Origin: Narthecium ossifragum
Taxonomy: Eukaryota > Streptophyta > Magnoliopsida > Dioscoreales > Nartheciaceae
Assembly: GCA_963920575.1 (NCBI GenBank)
Contig: OY986972.1
Location: 19,105,271-19,169,270, forward strand
Direction: 5' to 3'
DNA length: 64,000 bases
Part shown: one piece after another, positions 57,642 through 64,000 of the stretch
Layout of the letters: the number at the start of each line of letters is the position of its first letter
Numbering within the stretch: position 1 is the stretch's first letter
The notes under the pieces: generated by a model
What the model was told of the DNA's origin: nothing
Databases searched by the model: none
The model's input: the letters and a program-made list of their open reading frames with translations, nothing else
Translations under genes and position numbers: made by a program

Positions 57642-59265
57642 TGATAAGTCACAAAATATACATAATTCACCCATTCAACTGGGCTTTGTTAGCTCTCAAG
57701 CAATGCATTTTTAATATCTTTTTGTATGGTTTCAGGTACAAGAGCTTACATAGAGAGTTGGATTGATTTCAAGTCAAAAAGACATCATTTATTCAGATTC
57801 AGCTTAATTTGGATCGATCCGGACATTTTGGATCGATCCCGACCCTTTTTCCAGAAAGCCATATTTTTTATTCCATGTTGGATCGATCCAGATTCTTAAT
57901 GGATCGATCCCAATATCTTCTCCTAGAGAGCTTGGTACAAAATGGATCGATACAAACCGTCATGGGATCGATCCATATTTCTTGTCCCAAGAGCACATAT
58001 TCTTGGGTACAAATTGGATCGATTCACATTTAAATGGGATCGATCCATATTTTCTTCCCAGAAAGCTATGATCTTTTGCTCATCTTGGATCGATCCAAGC
58101 CTACTTCGGATCGATCCAAGATCGCTGACGGTTATAAATGGACGGCTCGGATCTAATCCGAGGATCCACGACTTGGGGTCTATAAATAGGGGTTTTGGCT
58201 CTAATTTGAGGGGCTTTTTCTCCCTCTTGTTCCCTCTCTTGACAGCCTTCTTCCTTCCTCTATATTCTTGAGATTTCTCCTTTCATTCCTAAGGATTTAG
58301 GGCTCAAAAAGGTGGAGATCAATGGAGAAGATGGATGAAGCCTCTCTTCCTATGAATCGTCCAACCAAGATGAGTAACTAAAATCCTCATCCTTGGGAAT
58401 TCTATGATGTCTTAGGTGTTACTTTTAGATTTCTCTTGTAATCTTTGATATAATAACGTTTGTGAGATGGAATCTTTGTATGAATTCGGATTCAATTCCC
58501 TATTTCTTCAATAAAGTCTACTCTTGAATGTTTGGAGTATCTATATTTGCATTTAATTGTTCGAGCATTAGGTGCATGTTAGGTATTTGATGTAATCCCT
58601 CAAAGAGTAGGTCATGCTAGAACCATGGCCAACTCTTGATCTTAGGATAAGATCTTGAGGTGCTAGAACCACTCCAAGCCAAAGCTATCCTACTTATCAT
58701 TCTTGACTTAGATGGAGGATTGAATTGAGGTATTAAACCCACCTCAATCCAAGACCTTAGTCATACAAAGCCTTGATCTCTTGCCAACAATAGGACCTTA
58801 AGTCGGCGATTGTTGAGCAATGATCGGATTAAAGCCTCGATCATGGACATTCACCTTGTAATTCACGCGATGAGATGATCCTAACCCGACGTCTCATTAG
58901 CAGCGAGCGATACTAATCCTACGCTCGTCGATCCCCAATTTCGACCATCTCATTTAGATGTTATTCATCTTAATTCATAGAGAAAATATTTAGACCCTAA
59001 TTCGGATTGGAATTCCCTAGGACTTCTTTCTTGATAAATCTCTTAGCGTTAATTGTTTTTAGAATACTTTAGTCTAAACAACTCAACCAATCAACCATAT
59101 TAATTCCAACTATTTTAGAGATCATATCACTTTGACTAATTCAATCATCCAATTCCTTGAGGATTCGACCCGTGCTTCCACTAACTACATTGTAGTTAGC
59201 TATTAGTCCGGTAAATAGTTTCGTCAGTCTTTGATATACTTAACGACATATTTCAAGGCGAGTCA
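57642..59265 (+). mobile_element. LTR3 (1,624 bp), outer right LTR
   Basis: TGATAAGTCAC to AAGGCGAGTCA with the polypurine tract just before it and CTTAC after it. TATAAATA is at 58181-58188. The palindrome array is shorter than in LTR1/LTR2 (the 24-bp unit occurs about twice instead of four times), accounting for most of the length difference. Confidence 0.92.
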
Positions 59266-59270
59266 CTTAC

Positions 59271-59481
59271 TGTATTTTATACGCGTACTTAATGTAGTTC
59301 TTGCGCGTACATAATATTGCTCTTACTCGTAATTAGTCTAGTTCTTGCACGTCCTGAAAATAGTTCCTACGCGTCCTTAATACAGTTCATACGTGTACTT
59401 AAAGTAGTTCTTGCGTGCATATAGTCATAGCCAGGTATGTGACTTCGTCAGTTTTAATCGTGTAATCATTGCTGTACACAG
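59271..59481. repeat. Intronic ACGCGT minisatellite (right half) and transposase intron end
   Basis: Continuation of the array at 42060-42335: TATACGCGTACTTAATGTAG, then GTTCTTGCGCGTACATAATA and so on. The intron ends with a TGTACACAG acceptor at 59481. Confidence 0.85.
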
Positions 59482-61517
59482 GCCTTTCACTCGACCCGGT
59501 GTGGACACGCATGACACATACGATGAAATATATTTTGGTGCTGATTGGGATCATGATTACGAAGAACATGAAATGCCTGTTTGCGAGCCAGTTGAAGACG
59601 GGAAAGACGAGTACATCCTCAATTTCGAAACACCTGATGCTCAAGAAAATTTCTTTATAAACGCGCCGGAACCATTTGTCGGTCAGTCCTTTCCGGATAA
59701 GAAGGAACTAAGACTTGCACTCGCACGATACGCAATCACGCGCCGTTTCGAGTATATCCCGAAAAAATGTACTGAACGGAAGGTTCTAGTGCGTTGTGTG
59801 GAAACAAACTGTCATTGGAAGGTGATTGCTAGGAAGGTGCCCGGTATTCCCACTTTTTGGATAAGGAAATTTGTCAAGGACCACACATGTAACAAGCCAA
59901 TTATCAGTCGTTGCCACAAGCAACTGACATGCTCTTTTGTCGCTGAAGAGGTGAAAGAGCAGATGGCATCAAATGAGAAATACACTGTGAAGATGATTGT
60001 AATCGAGATTTTGAAAAGATACGGGGCGAAGGTGTCATACTGGAAGGTGTACCGTGCCAAGCAGAGAGTTCTCTCCCAGGTGAGAGCGGAACCTATGCTA
60101 TTCTTCATTTTGGGTTGCGCATGAATTTTCTTGTAATTATGTTTCTCATGCAAACAGGTCCGTGGAACATTCGAGCATTCCTACACTTAGTTGAGACCCT
60201 ACATGCGGGAGTTGATGATGAGAGACCCGACCACAGTGACGGCACTTCAGTTAGACTGTGAGAACCGTTTCCCACGCATTACTGGGCCTTCGGCGCATGC
60301 ATCCATGCCTACAAAAACTACATGCGACCAATTCTTGGTATAGAGGCCACATTTGTCACTGGCAAGTATCCGGGGACAATTTTTACTACAATTGGGGTAG
60401 ATGGCAATAATCACATAATTCCTGTGGCTTTTGGAGTTGCGGACAAAGAGACGGCGGAGTCGTGGACATGGTTTCTCTCACGCCTCCGCACATGTATTAG
60501 TCCGTTTGAGAAGTTGACTATAATATCCGACCGGCACAAAGGGATACTGAAGGCCGTGGAGGATGTGTTCCCGGAAGCAAACCATGGGTTTTGCATGGTG
60601 CACTTGTCGCGCAATCTGGTGAATGCAGGAAGGAGATCAGTGCCATACAACCTGTTCTGGGCAACTGCGAGAGCGTACACTGAGGTTCGTTTCAAACGGG
60701 CCATGGACACCATGAAGGAGTTGTATTCGGAGCAGTACCAGTACGTCATGGAAATTCCGAAAGAAAAATGGGCAACCCACTGCTTCCCAGGTTGAAGATA
60801 AAAAATGTTATCAACGAACATGGTCGAGAGTTTCAACGGAGTGTTGAAGGAAGCGAAGGCATATCCTATCCAATATATGATGGAGTCAACGCGCCGGAAG
60901 GTGGGTTCTTATTTTTGGATGAGAATACAGGAAGCTCTTCGTCTTGAAACTACTCTTACCCCATAGGCTGAGAAGGAGCTTAACGTAGCCAAGGAGAAAG
61001 GACAGCACATGACCGTCGATTAGTCGAGTCAGGACCACTCCCAGGTCCAATATGGTGAATCATATTACGCCGTCAACATTGCCTTGAAAAGGTGTTCGTG
61101 CAGGGAATGGGACGTGCACGGCATACCATGTCAGCACGCTTGTGTTGCATTAATGTTCACCGGATTGTCAGAATATGACTATTGCGAGCCTTGGTTCATA
61201 ACTGAAAAATATAAATCTACATACAACGGCTTTATATTCCCAACTGCATCTCAAGAATTTTGGCCGAAAGGGATGGAAGAAGACCCAATTGTCTATCCAC
61301 CGATCTGTGGGCCGAAGAAAGGAAAGAGAAGAAAGCGAAGGCTGTCGTCGCAAGGTGAGGCACAATGCGTCCAACACGTAGATGTACTAAATGTCGGCTT
61401 CTTGGACATAACAAAAGGACATGTAGAACACAACTCACTACGCGTATGAACACAAACCCTGTTCCAGACCCTATCCCTGTTCGAGACCCTATTGCGGCAA
61501 CAGAACTACGCTTATGA
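59482..61517 (+). pseudogene. MULE (MuDR-type) transposase, main exons, broken
   Basis: Exon 59482-60079 contains an acidic N-part and the MuDR DNA-binding module (FVGQSFPDKKELRLALARYA, then CTERKVLVRCVETNCHWKVI and HTCNKPI), ending at a GTGAGA donor. The next exon starts at 60158 (GTFEHSY, then a TAG). After a frame change near 60275 the catalytic core follows: GIEATFVTGKYPGTIFTTIG (60336), ADKETAESWTWFL, ISDRHKGILKAVEDVFPEA, FCMVHLSRNL. Later stops lie near 60793, 60966 and 61021. A SWIM zinc finger (CSCREWDVHGIPCQHACVAL, about 61090) and, in another frame, a zinc knuckle CTKCRLLGHNKRTC (about 61383) complete it. The first catalytic Asp of the family (usually VDGT or similar) reads Glu in GIEATF. 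With the 5' exons at 41492-42055 it forms one gene split by the retroelement. Confidence 0.88.
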
Positions 61518-62077
61518 ACGGTGAAAAACTGTTTTGTTTCAATATTTTGTACTTGAAGCTTGTCACTGGCTTGTATGAAGAAACTTGTGCAAGAGTATAG
61601 ATTTAGTACAAGTGTAATATTCGAATGAGTTGAACTGTGCTTGTACTGCGATAATAGCTGTAGACGCGCGTATAAAAACACATAAAGACGCACAGGATGA
61701 GACAAAACACGCATATAAACTCATATAAGAACACGTACAAATGGGGTTAAACACGTGTATGAACTGAATAGAGGCGCGTATGAATGGGCATATAAACGAG
61801 TATCATAAGGGTACAAATCCAAAGTGCAATTACATAAACGCATGAAAAGTCGCATGACAAGTCACAGTAAACATGACCTATTTCTTCTTCTTTGCTGTTC
61901 TTGGTCGCACCGCCTGACTGCCTGTCCTACGGCGCTTCCGGCCGGTCTCTTTGTCCTTGAGTGGTCCATGTAATGTGCTCGGAACAATGGGTAATCCCAT
62001 GTGTTGTCTTCCATTTCTCACCAATAGAAGGGCCAACTGTCCCCGAAGCAAATGCATATCCCCCTGACCGAAGCCGC
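61518..62077. repeat. Region between convergent MULE genes, with degenerate ACACGCGTAT repeats
   Basis: Irregular repeats of ACACGCGTATAAA-like words, about 20-25 bp apart (61660-61850). They resemble the motif in the transposase intron and in the Ulp1-gene intron. No gene seen. Confidence 0.6.
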
Positions 62078-63954
62078 TTATTTCCCAGTGTTTGAAATTT
62101 GTAACTGCTCCTCATACTTCAGGATAAATACGCCGCAGTCGAGGCTGTTGACAAAATTGAAAGTGTGAAAGGGTATTCAGTATAGTGTGCGTGGTGGAGT
62201 GCACAAAAAGATTATGTACTGAAAGAAAGCTTACGATCCACGTTGACTGGGTATGGCTTGCTCCCGCACGTAAGACCACCCGGAGCCTTGCATCCCTCTA
62301 GCATACAGCTTTGGTACCCAAGTCTGCAGTGCCCGCCCAACCCATTTTGTCATGTACTCCGCTTCTTCTTCGTAACTGCGAGCCCACGACGAGGTGTATT
62401 GCCGACAAATCCCTTCTTTGAGGTCAACTGCAAGCAAGTGCCAGTGAAAGCCGGAGTGCAGTGGGATGAACCACACATCAACACTCGGCAGTGAAGAAAA
62501 GGTATTGGCACCATGCAGGAGTGAGTCGCGAAGGGAATGACGGTCATGAACAATTGCGGCTTGCAGTAACAATAGTTAATCAGTAACAAGTGTGAAATAC
62601 TTCAGTCTGTGACCCTCAAAACTATTCGAATCCACTTACATGGAGGCGGGTGCTTGAGAAAAAACAGCGTCAACCCCCCTCTGCTTGAATCGGGCGGACA
62701 GAAAAAATTCTTTGGATGGCGTCAATGAGGTCCCCTTCTATCTCCTGGTTGTTTATGACAGCCATCAATTGCCCCCTCGTACAGCATCCCATAGTATGGG
62801 TGAATATTGTAACTCTGCATATAAAATAATAAGAAAATACCTTAAACACGAGTAGAAATAAGATTAAACACGCGTATAGAGAACAAAAAACACGCGTATA
62901 TATTACCTTAAACACGCGTAATAAATTAAAACATCGCATCTAAATAGAATTAAACACGCGTATGAATAAGCATAAAGACGCGTGTAAAAAACTCTAAACA
63001 CGCGTATCATAGTTTATAACAAATCTAAACTCAGTATAAACGCATATCAAATCACCGAATAAACACGCGTAGGATGAATCAAAAAATCGCGTATAATAAC
63101 ATTTAAGTACGCATGGAAAGAAAATCTAACTCGTCATCCAGCTGGTCGATGTAGCGCAGTTCATCCTTCTCCTCCTCGCTTAAGGTTTTAATGACGTCCT
63201 TCGAGTCTTGTAGGTAAGGTGTTTGATTGACAATGTGCCTGGAAATATTCCCACTTGCATGACCCAAGTTTGCCGCGGTCTGGTATTCCTTCTCGACCAA
63301 CTTTATCTTCTCCGCAAGGGCTCCAGGAGTGGCATGTAGCTCACTTATCTCGATCCAGCTGTCTTTTTCCTGGACCTCCACTTCCACAGTGGAGTCTTCA
63401 AACACATGCGCAGACTCCTAAGAAGGTGGAGACATCGAAGCATACTCGTCACCTTTAACGGCGGTCACGACCTCGTGGCGCGGAAAATACTTCACGCCCT
63501 CGCTCTGCACCACACCAGTAAGGTCTACTTCTACAACATAACTGTCGAGTGACCTCTCAACTGACACCTCCTCCATCGCTTCTCCAACGCCGCGGCCTTC
63601 AGTGTCATCCTTCCCCTCGATGACCTGACCAGTTGTATTAATGCCCGCGATTTCCACATGTTCAACTGTGGCATCCTCGGGACGGACACCACCCTCCTCG
63701 ATGACAGTCGCAGGGGCAACGCCGGTGTCTCGATCTGTGCGGACACCCCCCTCCTCGCTGACAGACGGAGGTACCTCGATGACATTCTCCTCGGGCATTG
63801 GATCCTTCGGCACGTCGATGACATTTGAAGGTGCCTCGCCAATGACTCCGTCTGTGCGGACACCATCCTCCTCGATGACCTCCTCTTCGGGCACTGGGTC
63901 CACCGGCGCACAGACGTCTTGCACCGTCGCTTTATCCCCGGCGCCTGTATCCAC
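62078..63954 (-). pseudogene. Ulp1-like (C48) cysteine protease gene carried by the MULE
   Basis: Minus strand. An acidic N-terminal region with degenerate repeats (EEGGVRTDRDTGVAPATVIE type) is at 63954-63418. A helical segment (LVEKEYQTAANLGHASGNIS) is at 63405-63103, then a repeat-filled gap. An exon with TRGQLMAVINNQEIEGDLID is at about 62810-62641; it needs one frame change near 62690 before its GTAAGT donor. The next exon (about 62560-62235) has VDVWFIPLHSGFHWHLLAVD and QYTSS and ends QRGS. The last exon (62144-62078) begins with the catalytic LDCGVFILKYEEQL and stops. His (FHWH), the oxyanion Gln (QRGSLDC, Q six before C) and Cys are present, but the usual Asp of YDS is Thr (YTS). Ulp1 enzymes cleave SUMO; this copy is probably inactive. 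Opposite orientation to the transposase gene is known for KI (Kaonashi) MULEs. The gene may extend beyond the window. Confidence 0.75.
62816..63115. repeat. ACGCGT minisatellite within the Ulp1-like gene
   Basis: About twelve units of AAACACGCGTATA-like sequence, 20-25 bp apart, between two coding segments of the minus-strand gene. Read on the minus strand (TATACGCGTGTTT) it resembles the unit in the transposase intron. Confidence 0.8.
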
Positions 63955-64000
63955 TGACTCTTCCTATCTAGCCCCCCCTTCGACGCCCGAATATGCATTG

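Larger units (their letters stand above)
42336..59265 (+). mobile_element. Composite Athila-like Ty3/gypsy element: three LTRs, two internal regions
   Basis: The outer ends are TGATAAGTCAC at 42336 and AAGGCGAGTCA at 59265, flanked by CTTAC at 42331-42335 and 59266-59270. Order: truncated LTR1 (42336-43051), internal copy 1 (43052-48134), LTR2 (48135-49799), internal copy 2 (49800-57641), LTR3 (57642-59265). Copy 2 has the primer-binding site, gag and protease; copy 1 lost these by deletion. Neither copy has reverse transcriptase, RNase H or integrase, so mobility would need enzymes from a partner element. The Athila/Tat assignment follows from the primer-binding site, the protease wording and the extra 3' ORF. 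It lies in an intron of the MULE transposase gene. Confidence 0.9.

Noticed and set aside
61365..61449. C-terminal residues of the 121-codon MULE ORF after SSQ
   Set aside because: The neighbouring frame encodes a canonical zinc knuckle CTKCRLLGHNKRTC, so the ORF tail is out of frame.
63531..63998. 155-codon minus-strand ORF, Arg/Ser-rich
   Set aside because: Shadow of the acidic repeat frame of the Ulp1-like gene.

Overview
The window is nuclear DNA of a flowering plant. It has spliced GT-AG genes, F-box, RING-H2 and mitotic cyclin genes, and plant classes of transposable element nested in one another. The GC-rich, intronless RING-H2 gene hints at a monocot, but I cannot name the species. 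No tRNA, rRNA, CRISPR or bacterial-type operon was seen.

Genes. 0.6-4.2 kb holds a broken F-box/LRR/FBD gene. At 5.8-7.2 kb two small genes are divergently arranged: a conserved plant protein of unknown function (minus strand, two exons, 134 aa) and a bL31-type ribosomal protein, probably mitochondrial. From 17.6 to 24.8 kb is the best gene of the window, a 22-exon B3-type mitotic cyclin (633 aa by my splicing model) with a destruction box and two GC-AG introns. It is followed by an intronless ATL-type RING-H2 ubiquitin ligase gene (25.3-25.9 kb). At 32.3-34.7 kb is a broken borealin-like gene (chromosomal passenger complex), damaged by frameshifts, a solo LTR and a copia insertion.

Mobile DNA fills most of the rest. 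7.2-15.4 kb has a tandem duplication, a 2.24-kb solo LTR with a 5-bp target duplication, a 0.6-kb minisatellite and CT-rich unclassified DNA. 15.47-17.40 kb is a TIR element with an 8-bp target duplication, sitting about 240 bp upstream of the cyclin start codon. 26.8-28.8 kb is a decayed copia 3' end. 28.82-30.27 kb is a non-autonomous Mutator-like element (9-bp target duplication). 30.71-30.91 kb is a small MITE, followed at once by a long-TIR element (30.92-32.18 kb). 35.0-40.9 kb is a minus-strand copia element cut off in the RNase H region; its 5' LTR was split by a 5'-truncated LINE with a 13-bp target duplication.

41-64 kb is a Mutator-like element of the type that carries a Ulp1-like protease gene (KI/Kaonashi type). 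Its transposase gene (plus strand) and Ulp1-like gene (minus strand) converge. A 16.9-kb composite Ty3/gypsy (Athila-like) retroelement sits inside a transposase intron, flanked by the 5-bp duplication CTTAC. The composite has three LTRs and two internal regions. It encodes gag and protease but no reverse transcriptase, RNase H or integrase. In their place are an acidic repeat domain, an unrecognised C-terminal domain and a separate downstream ORF.

The most unusual signal is dense clusters of the palindrome GGATCGATCC. They lie just upstream of the TATA box in these LTRs, again upstream of the second ORF, and independently in the unrelated solo LTR at 9.15 kb.
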